Shown piece by piece: positions 25,995 to 34,929 of a DNA stretch of 64,000 bases. Source of the stretch: Corynebacterium sp. P3-F1 (GTDB taxonomy: Bacteria; Actinomycetota; Actinomycetes; Mycobacteriales; Mycobacteriaceae). Below the pieces are notes generated by a model that was given only the letters and a program-made list of their open reading frames with translations, was not told the DNA's origin and searched no databases. Position 1 is the stretch's first letter; each line of letters opens with the position of its first letter. The stretch spans positions 1,736,001 to 1,800,000 of the forward strand of contig NZ_CP129965.1 in the NCBI RefSeq assembly GCF_030503635.1. Reading direction: 5' to 3'. A program made the translations under genes and the position numbers.

Positions 25995-27088
25995 TGGAAA
26001 AGCCCGCAGCAGACAACATCGAGCCCCAAGGCGCACGCAGCAGCGCAGTCATCTGGGGCGGGATCCCGCTCCTCATCATGGCGGTCCTGTTGGTCCTGGG
26101 CGGAATTCCGGGCACGCCGATCAAACTGACGGTGCCGTTCGCGGCGGAAAGCGCCGGCCCCACCTTCAATACCCTCGCCGATGTCGATGGAACTCCTGTC
26201 ATTCAGATCGAGGGGGGCGAGATCGACGAGACCTCGGGCTCTCTGGACATGACCACCGTGTCCGTGCGCACGAACATGACAATGGGGCAGGCACTCGGCC
26301 GTTGGTTGTTCTCCCATGACACGCTCGTCCCCATCGGGCAGGTCCTTCCGCAGAACATGACGGATGAGGAGCTCAAACAACACAATGAGGCTTCTTTTGT
26401 TGCTTCGGAGGCGGCGGCAACCGTTGCCGCGATGAAGCACCTGGGCGAACCGACCAAAGTGATCGTCCACGATGTTCTCGACGGCACCGCGGCCGCGGGA
26501 GAGTTGGGGGCAAACGACACGATCACCGCAGTCGACGGCAAAGAGGTCGCTGAGCCGCAGCAGGTGCAGGACACCGTCCGCACGAAGAAACCGGGCGACG
26601 AGGTCACCATCACCTACACGCGCGGGGAGGAGGGGAGCCGCGAGGTGACGGTTGCCCTGGGCAAGAACCCAGAGGACGAGGACCTGCCGCTGCTCGGCAT
26701 CACCATGACTTCAGAGCCCGCCGGGGACATCAACGTCACCTACAACTTGAACGATGTTGGCGGTCCCAGCGCCGGCATGATTTTCTCGCTCGCAGTCATC
26801 GATAAACTCTCGCCCGGCGAGCTCAACGGGGGTCGCAATGTCGCGGGCACCGGCACCATCGACGAGGACGGCTCCGTGGGCCCCATCGGGGGCATCACCC
26901 ACAAGATCGAAGGCGCGCGCGACGGCGGCGCCGAGCTCTTCCTCGCGCCCGAGAAGAATTGCGCCGAAGCACGCAAGGCAGACAGCGGTGACATGGTTGT
27001 TGCGAAAGTGGGCACGCTTGACGACGCCATCTCTGCCATGCACGCCTTCTCCTCCGGCCAGCCGGTGGAGACGTGTCAGGCTAGTTAG
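25994..27088 (+). CDS. Membrane-anchored PDZ–Lon-type serine protease (YlbL-like)
   Basis: A 364-residue protein with an N-terminal membrane anchor (about 16–36), a PDZ domain (about 155–225, GELGANDTITAVDGKEV) and a Lon-type S16 protease domain. The catalytic Ser is in GGPSAGM (about residue 259) and the catalytic Lys in GGITHKIEGA (about 301). It probably processes substrates on the outer face of the membrane, as in the YlbL/Rv3194c group. The GTG start fits the leaderless -10 box; the open frame extends upstream to 25838 but overlaps the divergent DUF2342 start. Confidence 0.88.
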   Translation: MEKPAADNIEPQGARSSAVIWGGIPLLIMAVLLVLGGIPGTPIKLTVPFAAESAGPTFNTLADVDGTPVIQIEGGEIDETSGSLDMTTVSVRTNMTMGQALGRWLFSHDTLVPIGQVLPQNMTDEELKQHNEASFVASEAAATVAAMKHLGEPTKVIVHDVLDGTAAAGELGANDTITAVDGKEVAEPQQVQDTVRTKKPGDEVTITYTRGEEGSREVTVALGKNPEDEDLPLLGITMTSEPAGDINVTYNLNDVGGPSAGMIFSLAVIDKLSPGELNGGRNVAGTGTIDEDGSVGPIGGITHKIEGARDGGAELFLAPEKNCAEARKADSGDMVVAKVGTLDDAISAMHAFSSGQPVETCQAS

Positions 27089-27725
27089 TGGTGCTCGTCG
27101 CGGCAGTTTCGGCGGTGCTCGTGGCTGTCCTGGTCTCAGTGCCTTTCTCGGCGAGACCGAGCTGGTAAATCCGGTCGCGCGGGTCCTCCACCTCGGATGA
27201 CATCATCTGCTGGAGGACCTTGCCCTCGGCCACATCGACGACCGTGATCACGGCGGTGCGACCGATCATGCTCCAGCCGACCAGCTTGTCATCGGCTTCC
27301 TCCACAATGGTGGAGCTCTTCAAACCCTCCAGGACATTCGCGGTGTCCTTCGCCATGGAATCGGACTCGAAGAATTGGAATTGGCCGATCTCTTTGCCGG
27401 AGCATTCGTATGAGCTGCGGAGGCTGGTCTCGGTGCAGGTATCCAAGGCGTCGAAAAGCGATGCGGGCGCAAGCGACGCGAACTCCTCGCGGACCTCCTC
27501 GAGCTTGTCCCCGCTGCCGCCGAGCCAGCGGCTGCTACTTGTCGTTTCTGTGGCCGTCGTCGGTTCGGTGCTTGTCGTGGAGGCCTCCGTTGATTCTGTG
27601 GTCTCCATCGCTTGAGTGGTCGGCTCGGCTGGCTCCTCGTTCTTGGATGAGCACGCAGGTAGACCGAGAGCGAGCACGAGCACGGCGGGCACGCAGGCGC
27701 GGCGGGTGAAAGTAGCAGAAAGCAC
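27081..27725 (-). CDS. Secreted lipoprotein with Thr/Ser-rich linker
   Basis: A 214-residue putative lipoprotein. The signal peptide (MLSATFTRRACVPAVLVLALG) ends in a lipobox LPAC, giving Cys25 as lipidated residue. A 40-residue Glu/Thr/Ser-rich linker follows, then a folded domain (about 75–190) with one Cys pair (DTCTETS … YECSGK), and another Thr/Ala-rich tail. No known family is recognised. The 3' end overlaps that of the PDZ protease gene by eight bases in convergent orientation. Confidence 0.78.
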   Translation of the reverse strand: MLSATFTRRACVPAVLVLALGLPACSSKNEEPAEPTTQAMETTESTEASTTSTEPTTATETTSSSRWLGGSGDKLEEVREEFASLAPASLFDALDTCTETSLRSSYECSGKEIGQFQFFESDSMAKDTANVLEGLKSSTIVEEADDKLVGWSMIGRTAVITVVDVAEGKVLQQMMSSEVEDPRDRIYQLGLAEKGTETRTATSTAETAATSTTN

Positions 27726-27756
27726 GGTGGGAACGACTCCTTATGATCGACGCGTC

Positions 27757-28320
27757 TTAGTCTAAGTCCTCGTCGAAGACTTCGTCATCCAGGTCATCCT
27801 GGTTGTCCAGGCTGTAGCGCAGCGCACCGAGAACAGCCGGTGCCACCCCCGGGCCGCCGCGAAGCTGAATGTCGTCTTGCGCGAACGGGCCTGCTTCTTC
27901 GAGCTCCTCGTCCGTCGGGCGCAGCTGCAGCAGTGTCTGCTCGACTCCCTTATCGCGTAGTACCCCCGAAAACAACCGAGCCGGGCGCGCGGCGTCGGCC
28001 GAAGCCTCGGCGGTGTCCTTGAACATGATTTCTTGGGCCAGCACTAGCCCGGCGATCTCTTCCGGCCAGACGAGCCGCGTCAGGTAATCCCCCAACTCGT
28101 CCGAACCTGGCTGAATGTGCTCCGGCATGTCTTCCTGCACAATCAGTGTTATCGGTGAATCCGCTTCCTCCTCAAGCGATGCCAGTTGGTCCGCCACCAA
28201 TTCGGTGGGTACCAGTGCAAACAGGGTGGGGGAGGCGTCCCAACCTTCGGCGTGCACGAACTCGACAGCTTCCACCATGGCCTTGTTCAGAGCCTGTTGG
28301 GGGCGTTGTAACTGCGGCAA
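27757..28320 (-). CDS. PPA1309 family protein
   Basis: A 187-residue acidic cytoplasmic protein starting at a TTG preceded by AGAAGG. Segments LVWPEEIAGLVLAQEIMF and DIQLRGGPGVAPAVLGALRYSL match the actinobacterial PPA1309 family found beside UPF0182 genes. The C-terminus is almost all Asp and Glu. Function unknown. It is divergent from the UPF0182 gene with 100 bases between, so both probably share a control region. Confidence 0.82.
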   Translation of the reverse strand: MPQLQRPQQALNKAMVEAVEFVHAEGWDASPTLFALVPTELVADQLASLEEEADSPITLIVQEDMPEHIQPGSDELGDYLTRLVWPEEIAGLVLAQEIMFKDTAEASADAARPARLFSGVLRDKGVEQTLLQLRPTDEELEEAGPFAQDDIQLRGGPGVAPAVLGALRYSLDNQDDLDDEVFDEDLD

Positions 28321-28420
28321 GAGGGAACCCTTCTGGTCTTTTCGGCGTTAAGCAATTTAGTGTTGAGCTTAATAGTTCACTGCCTCAGCAGACGCCACAG
28401 ACCTTTTAAGGAGAAGGATT

Positions 28421-31390
28421 TTGGCCACGCGCCTCAACCGCCCCCGCCCGAAGCCGGGGAAATCCTCAAATAAATTTGCGATCCTCATGGGCATTATCGC
28501 CCTGGTGCTCTTCCTCGTCCCGATGATCGTCGGCCTGTACACCGACTTCCGCTGGTTCGGAGAATTGGACTACCGCGGGGTCTTCACTAAGACCATCCTC
28601 GCCCGGATTGTGCTGTTCCTCATCTTCGGTGCTCTTGGTGCCGCGATCACATGGGCCGCCGCATTCTTCGCGTGGCGCGGCCGCGAACGCGATTCGGACT
28701 TCGCGATACTCAGCGACCCGAACTCGCCGATGACGATCAATCGCGCCGCCATCCAGTCCGGCATCCGGCCGCTCGTGCTGTGGGTGCCGGTGGCCGTCGG
28801 ACTTGTCAGCGGTTTGCTGGGGCAGGGCTCATGGCGCACATTCCTGCTGTGGGTGAACGCGGAGTCCTTCGGTAGCACTGATGCCCAGTTCGGCCGCGAC
28901 CTTGGCTTCTATGCCTTTGCTCTGCCGGCTCTGAGCACGATCGTCAGCGTCGTGTCCATGCTGCTGGTCATCGCCTTCCTTGTCGGCCTGGTTGGCCACT
29001 ACCTACTTGGCGGCATCCGCATTGCCAGCCAGGCCGCCGGCACGAAGGGCCACATTTCGCGCCCTGCGCTGGTCCAGCTCGCGGTGACTGCTGGTCTGTG
29101 GATGCTGGTCAAGGCCCTCGATTACTGGTTGCAGCGCTACAGCCTGCTGTTCGACCGCAACGACATCTTCACTGGTGCTTCTTACACCGACATCAATGCG
29201 CAGCTGCCGGCGCGCATCATCCTCATGGTGATCGCAGTGCTCGTCGCCGCGGCGTTCTTCGCGTCGGTGCTGTACAAGGATCTACGTGTGCCCGTCATGG
29301 CCACTGTGCTGATGGTCCTGTCCGCATTGGTGATCGGCCAGGCATGGCCGGCTCTGCTGCAGCAGTTCTCCGTCAACCCGAACCGTCAGGCACGCGAGTC
29401 CGAATACATCGCCCGCAATATTGAGGCCACCCGCGAGGCCTACGGGCTTACCGACGACAAGGTCACCTACGAGAACAACTGGGGCGCGGAGCCGACCGCC
29501 GACGGTGAAGTGGCTGACGATTCAGCCACGATCTCCAATATCCGCCTGCTGGACCCGGAGATCCTCGGCCCCACCTTCACGCAAAACCAGCAGCTGAAGA
29601 ACTTTTACGGCTTCCCCGACAGCTTGGCCATGGACCGCTACACCGTCGACGGCCAGCTGCGCGACTACGTCGTCGCCGCGCGTGAACTCGACCCGAACGC
29701 CCTGCAGGAGAACCAGAAGGACTGGTTGAACCGCCACACCGTGTACACCCACGGCAACGGCTTCGTCGCGGCGCAGGCAAGCATCGTCGACGAGGCCGCG
29801 CAGGACGCAGGTTCCACCCGCGGTGGCCTCCCGGTCTTCACCGTGTCCGACCTGCAGGCGAATGAGAATGCCGCGGAGAAGAAGGATGCCGAGAACCTGG
29901 GTATCCGCGTCGATCAGCCGCGCGTCTACTACGGTCCGGTCATCGCTTCGGCGGGCGACGGCCTGGACTACGCCGTTGTCGGCGACGTGGGCCAGGGGCC
30001 GCTCGAGTACGACACCGACGGCACCCAGTTCACCTACGACGGAGAGGGTGGCGTGGGCATCGGCAACTGGGTTGACCGCATTGCTTACGCGATCAAGTAC
30101 CAGGAGCTCAACTTGATCCTGTCCGACCGCGTCGGCGGCGATTCCCGCATCCTGTACGATCGCGACCCGCGCCAGCGCGTGGAAAAGGTCGCCCCGTGGC
30201 TCACCACCGACCAGCAGACCTACCCGGCGGTTATTGACGGCCGCATCAAGTGGGTCGTCGACGGCTACACCACCCTGTCGGCGCTGCCGTACTCCACTCG
30301 CACCTCCCTTCAGTCCACCACCGTGGACGCACTTAACCCGGAGGGAACTGACCAGCGACTGGTGAACAACGAGGTCGGTTACATCCGCAACTCTGTCAAG
30401 GCCACCGTCGATGCGTACGACGGCAGTGTGGACCTCTACGCCTTCGACGAGGAGGACCCGGTGCTCAAGGCGTGGATGGGTGCTTTCCCGGGCACCGTCC
30501 ACCCGTCGTCGGAGATCACCGACGACCTGCGCGAGCACCTGCGCTACCCGGAGGACCTGTTCAAGGTTCAGCGCGAGCTGCTGGCCCGCTACCACGTGTC
30601 CGATCCAGGCGTGTTCTTCAACAACGACGCGTTCTGGTCCGTGCCGAACGATCCGACCGCACCGGAGGGACGCAACGAGCTGAACCAGCCGCCGTACTAC
30701 GTGGTCGCCGCCGACCCGAAGACGAATGACCCGTCCTTCCAGCTGATCACTCCGTACCGCGGCCTGAACCGTGAGTTCCTGGCCGCCCACATGGCGGTCT
30801 CCTCGGACCCGGACAATTTCGGCCACATCACGGTCCGAGTTCTGCCGACGAACACGCAAACCCGCGGCCCGAAGCAAGCCCAGGATGCCCTGATGTCGTC
30901 CGACCAGGTCGCCCGCGACCGCACACTGTGGCAGGGTTCCAACGACCTGAAGAACGGTAACCTGCTCACGCTGCCGGTTGCCGACGGCGAGATTCTCTAC
31001 GTCGAGCCGATCTACTCCCAGCGCAAGGACCAGGCGTCCGCCTTCCCGAAGCTGCTGCGCGTGCTGGTCTTCTACAAGGACCGGGTCGGTTATGCCCCGA
31101 CCGTCTCCCAGGCCCTGAACCAGGTGGGCATCGACTCCAAGGAAGCCCAGGACATCAGCATCGCCGGTGAGGGTGAGGCGAAGCCCGAGGGCGACGCCAA
31201 GGACGGGGAGCAGACCGCCGAGGACACCGCCTCCAACGGTGCCCCCTCGGACAACAAGGACGGCGCACTCAACGAGATCAACGAGGCCCTCCGCGGACTC
31301 GAAGGCGCCCGCGACGGCTCCTTCGAGGAGTACGGTCGCGCCCTGGACAAGCTCGACCGTGCCGTGGAGAACTACCAGAAGCTCCAGTAG
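28421..31390 (+). CDS. UPF0182 family large membrane protein
   Basis: A 989-residue protein that starts at TTG after AAGGAGAAGG. Seven hydrophobic segments fill roughly residues 20–310; the remaining 670 residues form a large hydrophilic domain with conserved UPF0182 features such as LDPEILGPTFTQNQQLKNFY and RYPEDLFKVQRELLARYHV. The last 90 residues are low-complexity and acidic (EGEAKPEGDAKDGEQTAED) before a coiled-coil-like end. Rv3193c is the mycobacterial equivalent. Function unknown; localisation in the cell membrane is clear. Confidence 0.92.
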   Translation: MATRLNRPRPKPGKSSNKFAILMGIIALVLFLVPMIVGLYTDFRWFGELDYRGVFTKTILARIVLFLIFGALGAAITWAAAFFAWRGRERDSDFAILSDPNSPMTINRAAIQSGIRPLVLWVPVAVGLVSGLLGQGSWRTFLLWVNAESFGSTDAQFGRDLGFYAFALPALSTIVSVVSMLLVIAFLVGLVGHYLLGGIRIASQAAGTKGHISRPALVQLAVTAGLWMLVKALDYWLQRYSLLFDRNDIFTGASYTDINAQLPARIILMVIAVLVAAAFFASVLYKDLRVPVMATVLMVLSALVIGQAWPALLQQFSVNPNRQARESEYIARNIEATREAYGLTDDKVTYENNWGAEPTADGEVADDSATISNIRLLDPEILGPTFTQNQQLKNFYGFPDSLAMDRYTVDGQLRDYVVAARELDPNALQENQKDWLNRHTVYTHGNGFVAAQASIVDEAAQDAGSTRGGLPVFTVSDLQANENAAEKKDAENLGIRVDQPRVYYGPVIASAGDGLDYAVVGDVGQGPLEYDTDGTQFTYDGEGGVGIGNWVDRIAYAIKYQELNLILSDRVGGDSRILYDRDPRQRVEKVAPWLTTDQQTYPAVIDGRIKWVVDGYTTLSALPYSTRTSLQSTTVDALNPEGTDQRLVNNEVGYIRNSVKATVDAYDGSVDLYAFDEEDPVLKAWMGAFPGTVHPSSEITDDLREHLRYPEDLFKVQRELLARYHVSDPGVFFNNDAFWSVPNDPTAPEGRNELNQPPYYVVAADPKTNDPSFQLITPYRGLNREFLAAHMAVSSDPDNFGHITVRVLPTNTQTRGPKQAQDALMSSDQVARDRTLWQGSNDLKNGNLLTLPVADGEILYVEPIYSQRKDQASAFPKLLRVLVFYKDRVGYAPTVSQALNQVGIDSKEAQDISIAGEGEAKPEGDAKDGEQTAEDTASNGAPSDNKDGALNEINEALRGLEGARDGSFEEYGRALDKLDRAVENYQKLQ

Positions 31391-31415
31391 AGCCTCCGGT
31401 GAACACCGGGTGAAC

Positions 31416-31453
31416 AATCCCCTGGCCCGCAACGTCGGGACCAGGGGATTTGG
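31416..31453 (+). terminator. Terminator after UPF0182 gene
   Basis: AATCCCCTGG (31416–31425) pairs perfectly with CCAGGGGATT (31441–31450). The loop can itself pair (CCCG with CGGG). The following T-run is short. Confidence 0.65.
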
Positions 31454-31478
31454 CCTTCCATGGCCATGTGCGTATAGT
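31450..31478 (+). promoter_or_regulatory. tRNA-fMet promoter
   Basis: TTGGCC (-35, 31450–31455) and TATAGT (-10, 31473–31478) are separated by 17 bases; the tRNA begins 44 bases after the -10 box. Confidence 0.65.
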
Positions 31479-31521
31479 TAACGCCGTTGCCGATCACGGC
31501 AGCAGGCGAGAAGTCGCCCGA

Positions 31522-31598
31522 CGCGGGGTGGAGCAGCTCGGTAGCTCGCTGGGCTCATAACCCAGAGGTCGTCAGTTCGAATCTGGCCCCCGCTACCA
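31522..31598 (+). tRNA. Initiator tRNA-fMet (CAT anticodon)
   Basis: A 77-base cloverleaf with the CCA end encoded. Acceptor arms CGCGGGG and CCCCGCT pair except at position 1 (C against T), the unpaired 1–72 position of initiators. The anticodon stem has the three G-C pairs GGG/CCC around CTCATAA, the second initiator hallmark. D and T arms (GTCAG-TTCGAAT-CTGGC) are regular. So this is the initiator, not an elongator Met or Ile2 tRNA. Confidence 0.96.
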
Positions 31599-31604
31599 AC
31601 TTTG

Positions 31605-31645
31605 ATCCCCTACCAGGAGAAATTCCCGGTAGGGGATTTTGCTTT
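31605..31645 (+). terminator. Terminator after tRNA-fMet
   Basis: ATCCCCTACC (31605–31614) pairs perfectly with GGTAGGGGAT (31628–31637), followed by TTTGCTTT. It also covers the 3' side of the convergent dehydrogenase gene and may act in both directions. Confidence 0.8.
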
Positions 31646-31649
31646 GGCG

Positions 31650-32714
31650 TTAGAGCTCCGGCGACACCAGGATCTTCACCGCGGTCTCGTTGCGGTTGAT
31701 CAGGGTGTCGAAGCCCTCGTCGACGACGCCATCGAAGCCGATCTTGCCGGTGATGAACGGCTTGAGGTTGACCTTGCCCTCTTCGACCAGCTTGATGGTC
31801 TCCGGGTGGTCGTGCGCGTAGCCGATGATTCCGCGCAGGGTCAGCTCCTTCATTACCACTGCATGAATGTCGAGCTCGGCCTTCTTTGACCAGATGGATT
31901 CGACGACCAGCGTGCCCTGCAGTTTGAGGCAATCGACGAGCTGGTCGAGCACCACATTGACCGAGGTGCACTCAAAGGCGACATCGGTGCCCTTGCCGTC
32001 GGTGATCTTCTGGATCTCGGCCTTGAGGTCCTGCGACGACGGGTCGATAGCGTAGTCAGCGACGCCGGCATCGAGCGCCTTCTGGCGGCGCAGCTCCGAC
32101 AGCTCGGAGACGACCACCGTGCAGCCGTATGCCTTAGCGACGGCCGCCGTGAGCAGGCCGATCGGACCCGCGCCACCGATGAGCGCCACATCGCCTTCGC
32201 CAGCCCCGGAGGCGACGAAACCGTGGTGGGCGACAGACAGCGGCTCAATCAATGCCGCCTCGTCGAGGGGCACATCGTTGTTGATCGGATGGACCCAGCG
32301 GCGCTGGACCGCGATCTGCTCGGACAGGCCGCCGCCACCACCGGCCAGACCGATGAAGTTGACGTCCGGGTGCAGGTTGTACGGACCCGGCTTCTTCGGG
32401 TCGACATCGTCGGGGAGGACATACGGCTCCACAATCACGTGCTGGCCGACCTCAATGTCGTCCACGCCCTCGCCGAGTGCCGCGACCACACCGGAGAACT
32501 CGTGACCGAGCGTGACGGGCATTTCCTCGCCGGTCACCGGGTGCGGGGCACCTTTATCCGGGACGAAGATCGGGCCGTCGAGGTATTCGTGCAGGTCGGT
32601 GCCGCAGATGCCGCACCAAGCGATGTCGATCAGCACTTCGCCGGGGCCTGCGACAGGCGTGTCGATCTCCTCGACGCGGATGTCTTTTTGGCCGTGATAG
32701 CGAACTGCTCTCAT
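31650..32714 (-). CDS. Zinc-dependent alcohol dehydrogenase, 2,3-butanediol dehydrogenase type
   Basis: A 354-residue MDR-family dehydrogenase. The catalytic zinc residues are seen in CGICGTDLHEY (Cys37 region) and GHEFSGVV (His/Glu at about 70), and the NAD-binding loop is ALIGGAGPIGLLTA (about 178). Closest recognisable family is (R,R)-butanediol dehydrogenase (EYLDGPIFVPDKGAPHPVTGEEMPVTLGHEF). The structural-zinc lobe with four closely spaced Cys is absent: the loop reads YVLPDDVDPKKPGPYNL. A GlxR-type site lies 65 bases upstream. Substrate is inferred from family only. Confidence 0.82.
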   Translation of the reverse strand: MRAVRYHGQKDIRVEEIDTPVAGPGEVLIDIAWCGICGTDLHEYLDGPIFVPDKGAPHPVTGEEMPVTLGHEFSGVVAALGEGVDDIEVGQHVIVEPYVLPDDVDPKKPGPYNLHPDVNFIGLAGGGGGLSEQIAVQRRWVHPINNDVPLDEAALIEPLSVAHHGFVASGAGEGDVALIGGAGPIGLLTAAVAKAYGCTVVVSELSELRRQKALDAGVADYAIDPSSQDLKAEIQKITDGKGTDVAFECTSVNVVLDQLVDCLKLQGTLVVESIWSKKAELDIHAVVMKELTLRGIIGYAHDHPETIKLVEEGKVNLKPFITGKIGFDGVVDEGFDTLINRNETAVKILVSPEL

Positions 32715-32778
32715 AGGAAACCCCTTTCAAAAGGGACCAAATCCAAGCTTAACTGGGAATTTCCAAAGCAGACCGATC

Positions 32779-32794
32779 TGTGTAGTTACTCACA
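32779..32794. promoter_or_regulatory. GlxR/CRP-type operator
   Basis: TGTGTAGTTACTCACA fits the corynebacterial GlxR consensus TGTGANNTANNTCACA with two differences. It is 65 bases upstream of the dehydrogenase start, a position suited to cAMP-dependent control of a carbon-metabolism gene. Confidence 0.65.
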
Positions 32795-32836
32795 CGGGCC
32801 CGGCTATTCCACACGCCTTTCGGGGGTAGCCCCGGG

Positions 32837-33317
32837 CTATCTCGCCTGCAATTTCGCGGCCGGAGCCGGCGCCTCAGAACGGGCGCCAGCAGTTGCTTTC
32901 ACTGGCAGACCGTGCAGGGTCACAGCATCGATCTGGTGGGGATAGCGCGGGGTGTGGTGAGACGTGTCTTCCTTCGCCCACGCATTCATCTGGTGTGCCA
33001 GGACGTCAGGGCTCGAAGGGCCGTACTTGTTCTGGAACCAGTATTCGAAGGTGGCGGATTCACGCGTGTAGTGGATGATTCCGTAACTGTGGTCAGCCCA
33101 CTCCATGTACTGGACCGGCAAGTTCATGCCCAGGAGACCTTGCTCGGCGACACGGGTCGCGGAGATGACTCCCGGCGAACCGATGCGTAACGGTCCGGCG
33201 ATGAGGTCGTCAGCGCCGCCGCGGCCCATGGAGGTCAGCGCGAATTCGACACCGGCGGAAAGCTGGCGCTTATTCTTGACGGCGAAATTTCCAGTGGTCA
33301 GGCGGACTGCAGGTTGC
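32837..33317 (-). pseudogene. PhoD-like alkaline phosphatase, C-terminal remnant cut by IS
   Basis: The frame encodes about 160 residues that look like the C-terminal part of a secreted PhoD-type phosphodiesterase/phosphatase: PAVRLTTGNFAVKNKRQLSAG, then VEFALTSMGRGGADDL and the final MEWADHSYGIIHYTRESATFEYWF. The frame continues upstream past the internal ATG at 33229 and stops at a TAA (33323–33325) formed by the left end of the IS256-type element. The N-terminal half with the metal-binding residues is missing and not found on the other side of the IS. The family call is moderate; the truncation is clear. Confidence 0.65.
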
Positions 33318-34727
33318 GTCCCTTAGTGTGGTGTAACGCTTTCTGATGGTGGGCCCTGGGAAATACAGGGGCGGCCACCGTCAGTAACCTTTCGACTCAA
33401 CTACCACATCTCACCGAAAGGCACATGACGATGACCGCTGCTCCGCATTCTATCGACCCTGCAACCTATCTGGACGATCTGCTGGAACCGGCCTCCCCGG
33501 ATCTGTTGCGCCAGATGCTGCAAGGGTTTATCAACCAGATCCTCTCCGCCCAAGCCGACACCGTCTGCGGGGTCGAGTACGGCGTCGCTTCTACCGAGCG
33601 GGTCAACCACCACAACGGGTATCGCTACCGCGACCTTGATACCCGTGTGGGCACTATCGATGTCGCAATGCCGGAACTGCGCCACGGAGCATTCTTCCCA
33701 GACTGGCTGTTAGAGCGCCGCTCACGGGCCGAACGCGCTTTATCGACAGTGATCGCGACCTGCTACCTCAAACGGGTTTCCACCCGCAGGATGAATGACC
33801 TTGTGGCAACCCTTGGGATTGCAAATATGTCGAAATCTCACGTCTCGCGCATGTCGGAAAAACTCGACGAGATGGTCACAAACTTCAAAAACCGCCCACT
33901 CGATCCCGGTGGGTACGCCTACCTGTCGTGTGACGCGCTCACGATCAAAGTCCGCGAAGGCGGCCGGGTGGTCAAATGCTTCGTGCTGCTTGCCAACGGA
34001 GTCAACGCCGACGGCTACCGCGAAATGCTCGGCATGCATGTCGCCACTGCGGAATCCAACGCATCGTGGAAAGGCTTCTTCCAGGACTTAAAAGCCCGCG
34101 GGCTTCGTGGTGTCTTCCTTGTCACCAGTGACGCCCACGAAGGCATCCAGCACGCCATCTCCGAAGTGCTTCCTGATGCATCCTGGCAGCGCTGCCGCAC
34201 CCACTTTGCGAAAAACCTCTACGAAAAGGTCCTGAAAACACAATGGCCGATGGTCTCTGCGATGTTCCAGACAATCTTCCAGCAACCTGACGCCGCATCC
34301 ACCTGGGGAGAAGCCCGCGAGGTAGTCGATTTGCTGGAGCCGAAATTCCCGTAGATCGCGGCCTATCTGGAGGAATGACTCGATGAGGTGTTGGCGTTTA
34401 CCGCAGCCCCGAAACCAGTCTGGACAAAAATCTGGTCGAACAACCCCACCGAGCGGTTAAACCGGGAGATCCGCCGGCGCACCGACGTCGTCGGCATCTT
34501 CCCGAACCGCGAATCCATCATCCGGCTCGTCGGCCCTGTCCTAGCCGAGCAGCACGACGATTGGATCCAGCAAAAACGCTACATGTCACTATCTACACTC
34601 GAACACACCAACCAACTCATGCACCACCCAGAAGATGATCACGGCGACAAACACCAGCTAACCGCCTAACCAAATCCCGAACTCAATACCGAGCCGAAAG
34701 CTAGACGGCTACACCACTACCCGGGAC
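33318..34727. mobile_element. IS256-family insertion sequence (about 1.41 kb)
   Basis: The element carries a single transposase frame and has imperfect terminal inverted repeats: GTCCCTTAGTGTGGTGTA at 33318–33335 against GTCCCGGGTAGTGGTGTA read from 34727 backwards. The ends are approximate. No matching 8–9 base target duplication is seen next to them. Left of it is a cut PhoD-like gene; right of it begins low-GC DNA. Loss of the duplication suggests a rearrangement after insertion. Confidence 0.8.
33425..34669 (+). pseudogene. IS256-family (Mutator-type) transposase with two in-frame stops
   Basis: A 414-codon transposase frame broken by TAG at 34352–34354 and TGA at 34376–34378, both in the same frame, without any frameshift. 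Upstream and downstream parts read continuously as one transposase: catalytic Asp in YLSCDALTIKV, second Asp in FLVTSDAHEG, and Glu in [19 protein letters not shown] after the stops. A protein ending at the first stop would lack the catalytic Glu, so the element is probably immobile unless helped in trans. Codon use is close to that of the chromosome. Confidence 0.88.
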
Positions 34728-34858
34728 TTGACCGGAAGGAACCCAAAACAGCCTACGTCACATAGGAAAATGAGGCTTCATTCTCTTTAGAAGTCCATTC
34801 TGAGGTCGAGATACTGTATCGGGGCAGTCCTTTGAGGCGTTGTTGGATTCGGTTGTTC

Positions 34859-34904
34859 TGAAAAAGGGCTGCTCCCCCATCAGCAGGCAACTAACGGGGG
34901 AGCA
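34859..34904 (-). terminator. Terminator after the CoA ligase gene
   Basis: CTGCTCCCCC (34868–34877) pairs perfectly with GGGGGAGCAG (34895–34904). On the minus strand the hairpin is followed by CCCTTTTTCAG. It ends the P450–ligase operon. Confidence 0.85.
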
Positions 34905-34929
34905 GTGCAGAGAACGTAGATTAACAGTC

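Noticed and set aside
29522..31432. 636-codon minus-strand open frame
   Set aside because: Antisense to the UPF0182 gene, whose protein matches its family throughout.
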